Notes: a model not told the origin generated them from the letters alone. 64,000 nucleotides of DNA from Bolinopsis microptera (GCF_026151205.1 NC_087078.1:9254675-9318674); one strand, 5' to 3'. Numbered from the stretch's first letter, positions 11,641-24,846 are shown. Translations and numbers: made by a program.

Positions 11641-13435
11641 ATCTCCATGATAGATGTGTTTATACTAGCTATATATCTTACAACGCAGCGTTAACTGGTA
11701 AGTACATAATGATTTGAGCTGTAGAACGGTAAAGAAGAAAAGTAGTCCAATAAAGTCGCGTAGGTGAATTCTCTTGTATTAAGTTTATGCGAGGCACTAC
11801 CTTTTGGAGCTTACATTTCACGTGGTTGTGATTACAAAGGCAGTTCATCAAAATCACCAAATCAAGGGCGTTTAAAACACTTCGTTTGTATTCTGCGATG
11901 TCGAAGCCGATATGAGAGGCAATGAAACTGTTCGGTGCCAGTCCGCAGGTGAAGAAAAATCGCAATGATGTGTTGACAATATGTCTTAGTTGTTCCTGTA
12001 AAACTGTTTATAAAGAGACAAACGATCTCAATAGATACTCTATGTCGGGACGTCTGGCTCCTTGGATGGGAAGCTTATATTCAAAATCATCAGGAAGATG
12101 GACGAAGTCTCATGCCACCAACCGGAAAAGGCAGCAATTAAATTCCTTATTAACGAGCAATACTACGTCACACTCATGTGGAAACGTTCAATTTTAAGTT
12201 TCATCCACCACTTCCCGATTGTTCTCGTAGACCTGTGAGGTGGTAGTTTGTAACGATGGCAAGCAGATTGGCAGCTGTCTAGGACGGCATTTTTACCTGC
12301 ACCGGAATTTTGTATTCGTAGTTGATATCCTGCAATGTAAAAAGAAACAAGTGCGTGAACAACAATGGTGGTTGCCACAAAAACAATCAAAGGTGTTCAG
12401 AAGCCTGTTTAGCATAGACTGCGATAACGAATGATAGTATGTTGAAACCGTCGACTAGCTTTAATGAATGCCTTCACAATGGAACAAATTTTAGATGAAC
12501 TATGATCAAATGCATCAACACAATATATATGGTATTTTGGTTATGAAGTGCCACGTTAATTTTGAATGTACTTATTTCGCTCGCAGTAATTGTACCTTGT
12601 TTATTTCCGTTGCCGCGGTTTACACATTGGGAGGAAGTTTGTTTTATGATGTTTTGATGTATTACAACATGCCTATGGTTATTCTTGAGTATTTTCAGTC
12701 AATCAATGATACTAGATTTGATGTTTAAATATCATTTCAAGTTAATCCTTGAGATGGGAAAAAGTTTGTTTATTCTGTTTTCAAGATCAAATTCATAAAT
12801 AATTTATCGAAAATGTGATTTTGAATAGTTGTTAGACTAAATATAGATAGTTGGCACCGTGTTTATGTGTCTTAATACCCTAGTTTGATTATATAGCATT
12901 GACTAATTCGACAAATTTATCAAAAACTCTATTTTCACTTCTCGCGGAGATCCCTCAAAGATGGCGCGTGGCAAAAAAAGGTTGTGGCGGCGAGATACAA
13001 AATTGGCCAACAAGGTCTAATTATGTTCGTTTAAAGGGTCTAAACTACCTTATTCCGTTGACGTAACCCCGTCGTGAACACCGAATCCAACGGAATGCCA
13101 CATTTTCCCCTTTTCTATTAGCTCCATTTGATGGAAGTGTAATTTGTCCAGTCTATTCTTCGTGACCTAGTGGACTGTTATCTTGAGTTGCTCACTTTTC
13201 TGTGTTCGTTAATAATTTAGTTGCAGTAGATATCGCTTATCAAATTTCAATTTTTTGACAGTCGTTCCAACAATGTTTGTTGTTTGATTAAATGGTAGAG
13301 GAGGATGACGTTCGGGTAATGAACTGGTCTGAACGTCCTTTGTGATGGTGATCTGTGGTTCAGTAAGATAGGAGTGAGAGTGGGTGATTAATATAATCTG
13401 ACATTTTGTTCTGTTCTTAGTGTCTTGGGTTCTAT
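11641..13435. other. No gene recognised
   Basis: Several frames of 75-95 codons exist on both strands (11678-11965 minus, 11922-12197 plus, 12495-12728 plus). They have no recognisable domain or supporting splice context. Some may be the tail of the decayed segment to the left. Confidence 0.35.
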
Positions 13436-13439
13436 TACC

Positions 13440-13545
13440 TTGTGGTTTCGCGCCTTTGGGGCGCCGCTTGTTTCACAAGTGAGGCGGGCGCGCGCTACTG
13501 CAAAGCGCCGAAGGGCTCTGGATAGAGCAGCATGTGTATTGTACA
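13440..13545 (+). repeat. GC-rich dispersed repeat, inverted copy at 34130-34255
   Basis: A block running from TTTCGCGCC through CTTGTTTCACAAGT and GAGGCGGGCGCGCGCTACTG to GGGCTCTGGATAGAGCA is found in reverse complement at 34130-34255. The 34-kb copy carries an extra expansion of the ACTTGTGAAACTTGTAAA motif. The end motif GGGCTCTGGnTAGAGCA also occurs at about 5654-5670. Confidence 0.75.
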
Positions 13546-13687
13546 GGTTGTGGGACGCGTAATAGAAGCCTGAATAAAGTTTTTTTGGTGGTGCCAGCGT
13601 TCGGTTTTCTTTTCCCTCATTTTTGCAATCAATACACTGATCTACAAGGAGAGAGGAGACACAACAGCAATCTATCTCGCTGATTGT

Positions 13688-13745
13688 GCTTGCTGGGCCG
13701 CGCTCAGCCTGGCATTCCGCCCGAATCTCATATCGCGCGAATCTC
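13688..13745 (+). repeat. Copy of the CAGCCTG...CATTCCGCC dispersed repeat
   Basis: It shares GGGCCGCGCTCAGCCTG and CATTCCGCC with the copies at 5963, 6255 and 33429, and diverges after about 50 bp. Confidence 0.7.
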
Positions 13746-13849
13746 TATCGGCGCTACTGACATGTTATTGCGCAAGCTATATATTGCGCGCGACTTCAGC
13801 GACTTTGAGGGTCTGGTTTGAGCAAGTGATTTGATACTTTGTAAACATG

Positions 13850-14310
13850 CGTGATGCGTCCTACTAATATCACTCGCCCATAAAAAATTTTAAGAAAATT
13901 TCTTGTGACAAAAAGGCCCTTTTTAGGCGTTGAATAGTGATCTAGATCGATGTATTTTTGGACGCTACGTTACCGAATCAACTCTACACTCAAACTGTCT
14001 TCGTAACTTTTTCAACCGTTACTCTTAGTTGTATCATGTGCGTGCCCACGGTCGTTTCCCTGCGATTAAAAGGTGGAGCCGCCGCACTCGTTGCGCCGGC
14101 GGGTCATACAACAGCAACGTTATAACAATTCTTGTAGCTGGTCCTGAACGACTATTCGAAAATTACCCTAACCTTTATGTGATTCCCAACCTAACCTTAC
14201 CCAATCTTTAACAAAAGCATATGCTGAATTATTGTATTTATTCATCTTTTTCACTATTGATATGGGGGGTAATTCGGAATCAGCGTTCGAAAATACATCT
14301 GAATGAAGTT
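13850..14310. mobile_element. Non-autonomous element related to 34440-34890
   Basis: The left part (CTCGCCCA, then AAATTTTAAGAAAATT, then GTATTTTTGGACGCT) matches 34447-34530 in direct orientation. At 14265-14310 an inverted partner of the GTATTTTTGGACGCTGATTC stretch is present. No coding capacity is seen; the 60-codon frame at 14029-14211 has no known motif. Confidence 0.5.
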
Positions 14311-15900
14311 GGTTTCCACTGTAGATAAGGGGGCCCTTTTAGAATCAATTCTCAGGATAAACTGTTAAAGTGTATTTAGAATGCTCGTTAGAAATCAATT
14401 TATCTTTAACCCTTCCTAATTTATTTTAAATCGAGTTAAAACAGTCACCGAGTTCATATCATTGAAGGAGTTTGTTCTGCAGTAAGTAATAACTCGTATC
14501 ATGGAAGATAAAAGAACTTTGGAGATTTCCTATTAATCTTTGCCAATACTCTTGTAGTTTATAATCTACCAGGACACGCGCTTGAGTTGGACTCGTTCGA
14601 CGGTCACCCTGTTTTAGAAACAAATCATCCTTTACGGAATATAACCATAGAAGAAACAATTTTTTTTAGAGAAACAAATTTGAATTCTTTGATCTTTATT
14701 ACAGACCCTACAACTTACACATATCTAACCATAAAGCCGCGCCGCCCTACGTTGGCTGCTGGGCCTAAACTTGGATTGGTAGTAATTTCAGTTTACAGAA
14801 GCTGAAAGGACGGCAGCTCAAATGCCCAGTGAACCATCGGAAAGATCCAAGGGGACTCGAGTGCCAATAGGCGGCTTGTTCGCGAACCATTTTCGCCCGA
14901 TTGCTGTGGCCCATATGAGCCGGGCGCCCCCCCTGTGCTAAACGGCACTTGATGGTTTTTGTTTGTTAATACTCTATTTATATTTAAGCTCGATAAATCC
15001 ATTGGTGGTTTCAGTTTTTGAATCATGTTCATCATTTATTTTTCGTTCAATTATACGTGTTTACAATTCGTCATCCCATGCATAGTCAAACATTGTTGAG
15101 AGGCATACCCAGCTTCCGCAGTTAATAATTGGAGACCGAAAATATAAATTGATCGAAATTTAGCAATTCATCGTTCATCAATATAGTCATTATTATTTTT
15201 GATTCATTTAGTACATAATCAGTTGGTTTTATTCTCTAGCAACACTACTGCACCAACAAAAGCTGGCTAGGTCCACCAGCAACAGCGCAGTCATAGGTGT
15301 GCAGCCAAAGCTAGGCCACACACCCATGGCGCGCCGGGTTTACAAACTTACTCTATATTTCAAATCGTGATATTAGGAAATTTTAATTAATTCATTTTGA
15401 TCACTCTTCAGTGCCGGTGGCAGGCGCCCCGCATAGTTGGCTTCCAAATTTACAGTTCAAGAAAGCCGAAACGGTAATCGTGTCCCGGAAGCAGAACACA
15501 TTTAGAAAATTGAAACAATTTAAATTCTAAATTAAAACTAACCACTACATCTCTCCAGTATATTAAAAATTAAAAATTAAAATTTCATGACCTTCGAGGA
15601 TCCAGACAGGCGTAAAACACTCAGAACCGGACGAAAGAGAGGACCACTGCTGAATTCGTCATATAACTGCAACATTGTTGAAAATATAACCGGATTCCTA
15701 ACAATATGATCTTGCCTCCGACGGCATGCCCTGCATGTTTCTGTGCGAGTACATTGTAATAATATGATAATTTGGCCAAAAATAGCGGCACAGCGCGCAA
15801 AATGCGCGGCGTGACCGCCCGAAATTTTTATACTTTAGACTTTTACCATTTCCATCGGCTTTAGCGCTCAGCTCATATCTTCTTGAGTAGACATCAGTAG
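14311..15900. other. No gene recognised
   Basis: Mixed sequence with short GC-rich patches (14860-14940, 15300-15345). No exon, terminal repeat or tandem repeat could be supported. Confidence 0.4.
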
Positions 15901-15909
15901 TTTCCTGTT

Positions 15910-17050
15910 CTTGGACCGAAGTTCAGTTCACCACCATCATCTTCGTCGTCCTGGACTGATGCCGAGTAACACTCCTTTTTTTTTTGTGGATTTACAGGTG
16001 TCCAAGGTTTCACAATGGCCAAAGTCCCTCTACATACCTCCAGACGGAGAACTGATTGTTCGAGATACTTGCAGGTGTGTTACAAGGGTGATACCTTAGC
16101 ACTTACCCTACTTTGCAATAGTCATCCGACTACTGTATGAGGCAAGCCATAGGCGGATGATGAGGAAGCGACTTGTACTCACCCCTCGACCTGCCTAGAA
16201 TAAAGCAGAAGAGTGGGGTCCAGATCATCACCGATGTGGACTTTGCAGTTGTATAGCACTTATATCTGAGGTCCCCTCTGGCTACAGCCGCTAACGCAGT
16301 TTCCTGCTCATGAGTAGAACTCGGCTGCAGCAAGCGGGGGAACTACAACATAAACGAAGGCATGACCCAAGGTCATGACACTGGAATGGAGGATCGATCT
16401 AGCGACCTACAAAGTCGATCGGGGAAGCATAGATAACTTGAGAAGTGAGCTAGTGAAGCGGATCGCACCTACGCTCTACCAGCCCCACCCCGCACGCCCC
16501 ACCTGGATTGAAGAGCACAGCTAGGGAGATCAAGGGTTAGAAAAGGAAAAGCGTGGGGTGCCTACATAGATGAATGGAATATCTGAATCCAAACTCTCAA
16601 GAGCCTCAAGATTAGATTTGTTCATTGCGGCTTTGTGATTCTAGTTATGCTCTACGGAATCTAGACCTGGACACTGACAAAGGTCACGAGAAAAAGTTTG
16701 GACGGGACATACACAAAGTTGTTGCGTATGGTGCTGGGTATCTCATGAAGGACAAGAGTCGCAATATAACTTTGGTAATGGTAGCCTCCCAGGCTTCTCA
16801 AACAAGTACGAAGAGGAGATTAAAATGGCGGGGTCACATGCATCCGACATCCTGCGCTACTTGCATTGATTTAGTCTATGGGTAACCTAGCGCCACGGTA
16901 GAGCACAGCAAGGCCAGACCAAGAAATGCTACTTGTACAGTTACTGAAGGACGTTGGACAAACTCTAAAGAGGAAAGCGCACCCTGATGCGGGGAACGGG
17001 AATATATGGAGGGGTTTACTGGTCTAGATCGGACATTAGCTCGAACTAGT
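15910..17050 (+). pseudogene. Decayed LINE: RT C-terminal region and tail domain
   Basis: Read across three frames, the plus strand resembles the end of a LINE polyprotein. Around 16130-16290 come MRKRLVLTPR, an ITDVDFA segment at the place of the RT FADD motif, and ALISEVPSGYSR. From about 16620 come LYGI-TWTLT, KSLDGTYTKLLRMVLGIS and an AGH-type segment. Near 16870-17030 comes the arginine-rich GRPRK-like and RD-IWRG-type end. Frameshifts and stops are frequent, so it is long dead. It differs from the intact element at 52.5 kb but belongs to the same broad group of endonuclease/RT elements. Confidence 0.7.
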
Positions 17051-19990
17051 ATTAGTTCACAAGGTACGTAGATGTATATCACATACTTTGCAACATTTAG
17101 TTAGGGATGATACCAATAGATTAATACAGGTCGTTGGAACGACCAAAACCATACATAAGAACATACTTGCATTCCATGACAAAGCACGTTGCTTACAAGT
17201 ACACACGAACTCATTTAGCTACTTATTATATGGAACTGAGTACATTCCCACGCCACAGAGTACCCCCTCCCACGCACTCCTCTCCCGCAGGTGCCAATAT
17301 TCTAACCATAGATCATCTCGGGAAGTTTTATTTTTGTAATATGTCATGCACACACAACACGACAGATAACATATCACCTCGAGTTCCTCGATAAAATGCA
17401 CGGAATAATTTAGATAGAAGATAGGAGATGATGAGAGAAGTGACTACTTTTACCAACTGACTTCTGGGGAAATGAATTCCCAGAGAATAGCAAAGAAGAT
17501 CTATACTATAGATATATAAAGCGCGGCAAGTATCTGTGCTATCTCACTCCCTTCCCTGTATGAGTTCCACCCTATGTACCAACATACTTCAACGTACTCC
17601 AATACAAACCATATGAGATATAAGATAATATCCCTAAGGGTGAAGCGCCCCCTGTTGCCCTACTCTCAACAGCTCCTCGCACCTCGCATACACTAGAGAG
17701 AGAAAAGTGTGTCTTTACTGTGAATTTTAGCATGTAGATGCCCTCTCTCTCAATTATCAATCTCTCTCTCTCTCCTATCTGTAGTAGATATGATGAGATA
17801 TAGAGCAATATAGCAAGAAGGGGGATTATGCTATCATCATCTTGTGGTCCCTCATTGAGAGAGAATTGTAGTCAGAGCATAGCAGCTGGCGCAAGTAAAG
17901 ATGGTTACTATATGAGAACCGCAGATAGTCATTCCTCGACGGTAGGCCGTGTGGAGAGATGTGTTCCTGCGAGGGTGCATCCAAGGCAAGCTGTGTGTGA
18001 GGCTTGATTAGATTTTAGTGCTATGTGTGTGTTTATGGAACCCCCATTGTGAATGTGGTTGTCGTGTGTGTTTTCTAGATGAGAAAAAGGAGATTGTGTG
18101 TGTAAGTAATTAATATTGCTCTAGTCTAATGTTATTTTGGTGAGTCTGCACCGATAAGGTTAAATGTTTAACCTCGCTCGCTCTCCACACTCGCTAAAGA
18201 GATAGCTGTGTGTGGTGACTGTGTGTGTGTGTGTACAGTAAAGATCGTGCACTCGCCTTGGACTGGGAATAAAACGGAGTTTATAGCTACAGTTAAATAC
18301 TGACTAAAATAAGGCAGTAAAACACCGTTAAATCAAGAAGATAGCAAGAAAGGTAAGCAGGTTTTCTAACAAAACATATGAAAAATAGATGATGACCACA
18401 AGAAATCTTATGTATGAGACTCCAAATATATATAACTCCAAATATACAAACAATCTGAATACTTCAATATCAATACAAAATAATTAAAAAAGCTTTACTG
18501 CAGACAGTACGTGATGTTACAGAAAAAATCACCATTACAGTCATGTCATATTAACTGGGGCAACATACAAAGTTAGAGAGGTGAAATAAACAGAAGTGGA
18601 AGAAGATGCTAAAAATTACTTGAGACAATAGCTAACCAAGATAATAAGGCAGGCTTTCTTCCTGGGTGCCACCCAAAATTTTGGTTGTCCCGGGATAGTG
18701 CTCCTTATTTCTGACCGACACTAAATTTTGTTGCAGGACACAGTGATACACGGAAAGAATATTATCTCGAATGTTCCCCGGAAAATCCTGAAAAATTAGT
18801 GTAGCTAAAATAATTAATTCTAAAAGCGTTATATAAGTGACCTGCTATAGGATGAGATTTTAAAATTTGCTGATAATGTATTTTTACTCAGTACATATCA
18901 AAGGACTTTTAAATACAGATAGCTTTAGTGTTCCCTTAAAGTCATTGTTGGTTTAACTGTTCTGATTTTTGAGGAAGGTTGTTTCCTTTATCTTGGAGCT
19001 GATGAAGAGAAGGCTCTTGGTGGACTGGTTTATAGGGCATGAGAGACACATTCTCTGCACACACTGGGATTGTACTTGACAAGTTTGACAAGGTGTGAAG
19101 ACGCGTGCTGCCATCCGCGAGTGCAGTTTGAAAGTTAGCTGTTTATTTTAATTCAATACGTTCTTGTACATTGAGCAATGAAGTTATTTTATGTAGGGCT
19201 CAACTTCTTCTCTCCTCTTTTGACCTTTAACTAAGCAGGACATGCTATGTTTTGCAGGAGATTGTAGCTGTTTCAAAACAGAATGATTAGTACACTTAGT
19301 AAAGTTGCATGGCAGTAGTCAAGCGAACTAATAACTAGGGGAGATTGTACGATGATTGTCTTTTTGATCTTCAGAGAGGAATGGTTTCATCTTTGCTATT
19401 ATTCCGCATCTTGTGCAGTTTGCAGCTTTCAGCTTCTTGATCTGCGGATTTTAGAGTCAGAGAGGATCCAATGTAAAGCCTTGGTTTTTGTTTATTGATT
19501 GGGGGATCTGGTCCGTAGTACCAGCCATTGTTTACCAAAAGTTTATAATATAATTGAAATAAGTTAATTATTATCCCCGAGGGGCACGCAGAAAATAATT
19601 GTGATGTATCTATTAAAACTATTCGATATTAAATATTTTATGTGTCGAGTCGAGGGCCCTGAATCTGCAAACTATTTGATATTGGTAACTTTAAGATGCT
19701 GCCTCACCGCAATTAGTGTTGATATCAGTTCGATATGCGCTATGTGAGTGAAATAAGGAAGGTGCTGTTAGAATGGCAGGTGGTTTTGAAATGTTGTCCT
19801 GATCGATTGTTTAATTGAGCTGTTTGAGTTTGGTTTTGAGTGATTATGACTAGTTCTTTGTTGATTTACGTTAAACCAGGTGGATGATGGAGGTAAAAAT
19901 TGTGGCCATTCGTCGTTGCAGCCAGCACTTTGCAAGTCTAGTAGTACTTTTTTTGACGAATTCTTTATATAAGTTGATAGAAAATATACT
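17051..19990. other. Mostly unannotated; GT/GA simple repeats
   Basis: Short CT/GA-rich and GT-rich simple repeats occur near 17690-17775 and 18195-18236. The remaining sequence has no exon I could support. The minus-strand frame at 19768-20001 lies just beyond the LINE remnant and might be its 3' flank. Confidence 0.4.
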
Positions 19991-19999
19991 GGTATGGGC

Positions 20000-20800
20000 A
20001 TGTAATGCGAGTGTTAGTGCTCTTAAGTAGCGAGCATTGGGCCTTTATTAAAAGATGCTTGATCTCAGGTCAGTCTTGTGAGTAAATTGATACTGTCTAA
20101 GTTTTGTCGTGTGTCGTCCTTGATTGGGTGTGCTTAGGAGAAGTGGGAGGAAAGTTCTGAAATCGATTTAGGTAACAAACTAGGACATATTTCGAACTTG
20201 TGCAGTAAAATAAGTGCGTACGTTTTACGATAACCCCTTTGAATACCGGTTAAGACCTCGTGTTCTTTAAATGCTAGTTTTTGTTGTGGCTCTGGCAAGG
20301 TTTTCCGTCTTGTAGTAGTAGTTCACAATTTCCTGGCCATGAACTGCCCTCATACCTTGTTTTTGTTAGCCAAAAAAGAGATTCTATAAGAGTTTTGAAG
20401 CAAAATCCCCAGACAAGTGAGCATAAGTATTCTATGGATGAACAAAACTTTGGAAAATCTGTAACGGGCCCTTCATTGGCAATATATGTTTTATCCTATG
20501 TACATCCTTATGTACATCACCCAATAAATCTTGACATCTTGCTCCTCAGTCTTTTATGTGGCTACTCCAGTTAAGCTTATCATCTACAATTACCACAAGA
20601 AACCGGGCTTCAGTTTAACGTTCTAAAACTTTTTTTCATTTTTAACTATAATCAAAGATGTGTTCTATGCGCTTTACTCCGGAAAATCATTACACTTAAA
20701 ATATTATTAGCTAACCTATTCACAAAACCCACTATCAACTTAAACGAAAATTTTGTTATACACGCCAAATAATATTCATGTCACTTACAAAAACACAAAT
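20000..20800 (-). pseudogene. LINE remnant, minus strand (jockey-like RT thumb and C-terminus)
   Basis: The minus strand reads as the end of a jockey-type reverse transcriptase. Around 20755-20640 come FVNRLANNILSVMIFRSK, the usual stretch before the thumb. Near 20615-20560 comes VIVDDKLNWSSHIKD. Across 20540-20280 lies the conserved block with a tryptophan/phenylalanine-rich turn. Near 20100-20040 come DTRQ and a GP motif typical of the extreme C-terminus. Several stops and frame changes break it. The upstream (RT palm) part lies to the right, inside the G-free block that begins at about 20781. The call is from remembered family patterns. Confidence 0.65.
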
Positions 20801-23034
20801 CATAATCAACCATAACATCCAAAACCCACAATAAATCACACCCTTTCTCATAATATACACATATCCCTACCTTTCACTAATAAATAATACCCCCCATCAC
20901 ACTTAATATATTCTCCATAAACCAATAAACCATCCAAATTCAAACACAAACTTACATCACCCCCCAAATCTCCCAATTCACTACTATATACCAAACCAAA
21001 CTCTATAATACTCCATATTACTATCAAACATACCACACCACCTATCTACTATCCAAATTAAAAATACTCTCTATAACCCATACAAATTCAACCTCCTCTC
21101 CATAACTTCAAATCTTCCACATCAAAATCCACCCTCCACAAAAATCATCTCCCAAACCTCCCTACTTAATCACATAAAAAACTAATCAAAAATCTCTTCC
21201 CACTCTCTCTCATTTAACACCAACCTACCTAAATCTAAAAACTTCATTTCTAACAAATTCCAAACCTTTCCATATTCCACATATACAACCTTCAACTATC
21301 ACCAAAATACCACACTCCTCCCACATCATTCCTTTACAAAACTATTAACCAAAAATATACAACCTCCCCCACTCTCTCAATCTCACACCACCCCCATATA
21401 TATAAACCAAATCCAAACCCCCCTCATAAACTTCTATTCTCACTCATCAATCTCCCTCATATTTCTCACAACCATTCCCTTTACCCTTAATCTTTCAACA
21501 ATCTAAAATCATAATACTCCATAACTCTCCCAATACCACCAAAACTCCATACAAACTCCAACCCCATTCTATCCAAACCTAAACATCCCCACAAAAAATA
21601 AACCCTAACCTAATCAAAAATCCCAATAAAAAATCTCAATTAAAAAATCCAATAAAAAACACTACATAATAAATTCATAATCCATAAAAAACCTACCCTA
21701 ACAATCCAAAATAACACTTAACACAACAACAGATACTTAACCCTACCAAACAATAACCAAAAATAAATTCCATCCCCAACAACCCTCCTTTACACACCTT
21801 AAAATACAACTCCTCACAAAACCCTTTCCAACATCAATCAAAAACTATTCACTTCCTCTAACACTATTAATTATAACACACATTCCCTTAAAATACAATC
21901 ATCCCACTTATACCATACAACCACAATACCCTTAACACTCATCTAACCAACCCCTCTAAATAATTTAAAAAAACAAACATCCCCTATAAACACACCTAAT
22001 TAATATATAACTATTTTTTTACTATCTCATAATAATCCTCCTCTAACCAATATACCCCTATTACTCACTCTCATCATCACCCACCTAACCCTAACTAACC
22101 TATACAAACACACAAATATACTCCATCACCAACTTACTACATCATTATCCATATATTATCCCCCTAACCCCCACCCCCACCAATTCCTTCTTACCACATC
22201 TTAAATACCTCCACACTAAATTCCAAAACAAACATCACCAATAATCTTACCCCCCCCCCAATCACATAATCTCTCCATAATACCCCCATACTCCAAACCC
22301 TCCAAACTCTAAATCTACAAACTCATTTTCATACCACTATACACCCACAAAATAATTAAATATCAAATCCAACATCCCAACCACAATCCACTTCATATAC
22401 AACTTAATTATTAATCCAACTCAAAACACACAAAATTTACCCCCCTAACAACATACCAACCCCTTCCAAAAATCAAATTCCTTAACATCCCCCACTTCAT
22501 ATCCCCAATCAAAACATACTCTCAATAAATTACAACACACCAACCCAATTAAATAAACCTCCCCCCTAACAACTACACCATTCTCAAAAACTTCATAACA
22601 TATCATAAAAACCCACCATACATCCCAACTTCCCCCCCAAACATAACCACTCTTTCTTCCAAAACCATAACCTATTATAATACAACCCCAATTTAAAACA
22701 ACTATCAATAAACATACAATTTCCCAACACTTAAACCCATAACACACATCTAACCCCTCACCCCCCAACCCCATATATCTTAGACATCAATCAATATTAT
22801 ATATAACCTTCTTCACCTAACAAAACCCCCTCACACCTAATACATAAAAACCTTTTAATCACTTTCCTCACAGCACAATAATCATCCTACCTTTAAACAC
22901 ACACACTAATTTCTTCCATACACCACTTACCATTTAACAAAACCACATTATAAAAATCTAGAAATCAACAAACCCCCTTAACATTTCAATCACTATTTTT
23001 TAAAAAAATTCATTTTCACACTTTTTAATAATTC
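20781..23034 (-). other. G-free block: apparent complete C-to-T conversion of the minus strand
   Basis: In 2,254 bases of + strand I find only four G residues (21732, 22783, 22873, 22961), against several hundred expected from the flanks. C remains abundant and A is high, which is what total G-to-A (equally, C-to-T on the minus strand) replacement would give. The right edge is sharp (normal G from 23035). The left edge fades over about 80 bp (G at 20710, 20745, 20755, 20764 and 20780). The minus-strand frames at 20848-21036 and 22445-22774 use only C-free codons and are rich in Cys, Tyr, Val, Trp and Gly. They are not credible genes as they stand, but could be a converted coding strand. The adjacent LINE remnant has the same orientation. 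Confidence 0.9.
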
Positions 23035-24233
23035 GAGTGGACATGAGGCATGATTGTTATGAATATTCTTAACGCAATCATAGCAGAACCATGGTAACCA
23101 GAAATATAATGTGCCGGGGCATAGTATATTGATCGTTTCCTGGATATATAATGTTTTACGTTCCGCACTAGGTCACAAATTAGGTCAGTGTGAACTTTAA
23201 GGGTAGATATATCAATTGTCGCAATTGGGCTGGTGAGCCGAGTTGGCCTATGATTACTTCGCGCCACTTTCAGTGACAGAAAAAAGTAAGAGTTGACAAA
23301 CAGATACATAATGTAATAAAAACGTGAATAAAGAAAAATTTGATCTTAATATATAATCTGATGGGTGTAGACAGTAGGCTGGTAGTATCGTTTGCAAGAC
23401 CTTTCAGTTCTGTGTGCAAGACAGATCGTGACGGATGTGCATTTTTACTACTTAAAAAAACTAAGATTATTGTCTGCTCAATATCAATGCTCAGCAACTA
23501 GTTACTCTTAAAGAATTTGATATTACATAACAGAAAAGATTGATTAAGGCGAGGGGCGCCCGGACTGTGGATCCAGTCATAGTCCTGTCAGAAGTCGGTA
23601 GTTGGGTAGATTGCGATGTGATTTGTCGGTTTTGTTCATGTGTATAATTGTGTACAATGTGATAAGATGTAATAATATACAGTAGGCCTGTATTTTGTTG
23701 TATGAATGGATTTCGATTTTAAGTGTTTTATTTTTAATTTCATTATAGTGAGACAGTACACATAGTGGTGATTGAAACATGAACTTCAAACAAGGAATAC
23801 AAATCAAGTCAGACAAAGCCTCCTGGCGTTTCTGCCATCTGCAAATGGTATATAGATTAACATCAGTCCTCTTTTAGTTTTTCTTTCTAGTTCTTCACTG
23901 TTATCCGGCTTTATTAGGCGATCTTCACGGATACCAGAAATGTAGCAGGAGTACTTATCGTTAGCGTTTGGAGCTGTTTGAAAATGTTCTTCCTGTAGAT
24001 CTTTATAAATCTTCTTTTTTCTGTGTAAAATGGCCATATGTGAATGATGGATTAAATGAGATGGTTGGGATATGAGGATAGATATGCAATCTCAACTAAC
24101 TTAAAAGCAGTGTAATGAACAAACAAACAATCTAACCAGTCACAAAAAGTTTGGCAGGCTAAAGCTTTGCCTCATAATGGAGGCTTCAGAGGGAGGTGAA
24201 CAGGTTGGTTCAATGACTAATATATATCCCTTT

Positions 24234-24236
<3 letters not shown>
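23035..24236. other. No gene recognised
   Basis: Base composition returns to normal. The minus-strand frames at 23025-23309, 23270-23497, 23577-23816 and 23804-24037 have no recognisable domain, and some overlap each other. Confidence 0.4.
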
Positions 24237-24268
<32 letters not shown>

Positions 24269-24270
24269 CA
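24236..24270 (-). repeat. Poly-T tract (poly-A on minus strand)
   Basis: An uninterrupted T run of more than 30 bases, with a CCCTTTTC lead-in and CAG after it. It is compatible with the poly(A) tail of a minus-strand retroposed sequence, or with a long polypyrimidine tract. Confidence 0.8.
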
Positions 24271-24374
24271 GTTATCCTTAATACACAGTCAGGTTACTGA
24301 CGGGACTTCGGATTTTTATATTTCATTTTACAACAACCAGGGGAACCAGGCTATTGGCCGGACTGCGGTCTTTA

Positions 24375-24377
<3 letters not shown>

Positions 24378-24417
<40 letters not shown>
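24378..24417 (-). repeat. Second poly-T tract (poly-A on minus strand)
   Basis: A T run of about 40 bases that ends 440 bp downstream, in the minus-strand sense, of the truncated frizzled-CRD frame. It is therefore a candidate poly(A) tail for a retroposed copy of that transcript. Confidence 0.8.
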
Positions 24418-24420
<3 letters not shown>

Positions 24421-24846
24421 AATTTAGGTAAACATTTTAATAATCATAAGCAAAATACTAGTCAATAACTTAGTTTGAACTTTAACAATCTGAAAATAAC
24501 TTGCACTGATTTTAAAAACTTAATCTGCCAAAGTAAAAATAAAGATCTGACTCAAAACAAAAATGACATTTAAAAAAGTATGAAAAAGCTTAAAAATATA
24601 AACGTTAAATCCTTAAATAAAAAATAAATTCGATGTTTCACTCTTAAAAATACTAGTCCCCCTCTCAAAACACATACGCAGACTTTGAGAACTAGGAACT
24701 TCTTAGTCAAAACAATCAGCAGGCATCGTCCTTGAGGGCATAAGTTAACAGTTATTTCACTCCTTATCAACCATTTCCTTTAAGTGATGCCATAGTAACA
24801 TCAGTCTTTTTTTTCCAATGGGTCCTTTGTCTTCTACACAAGCTCT

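Noticed and set aside
20848-22774. Minus-strand ORFs of 62 and 109 aa inside the G-free block as genes
   Set aside because: They use only C-free codons because the block lacks G on the + strand; composition explains their openness. They may be converted coding DNA but are not genes as they stand.
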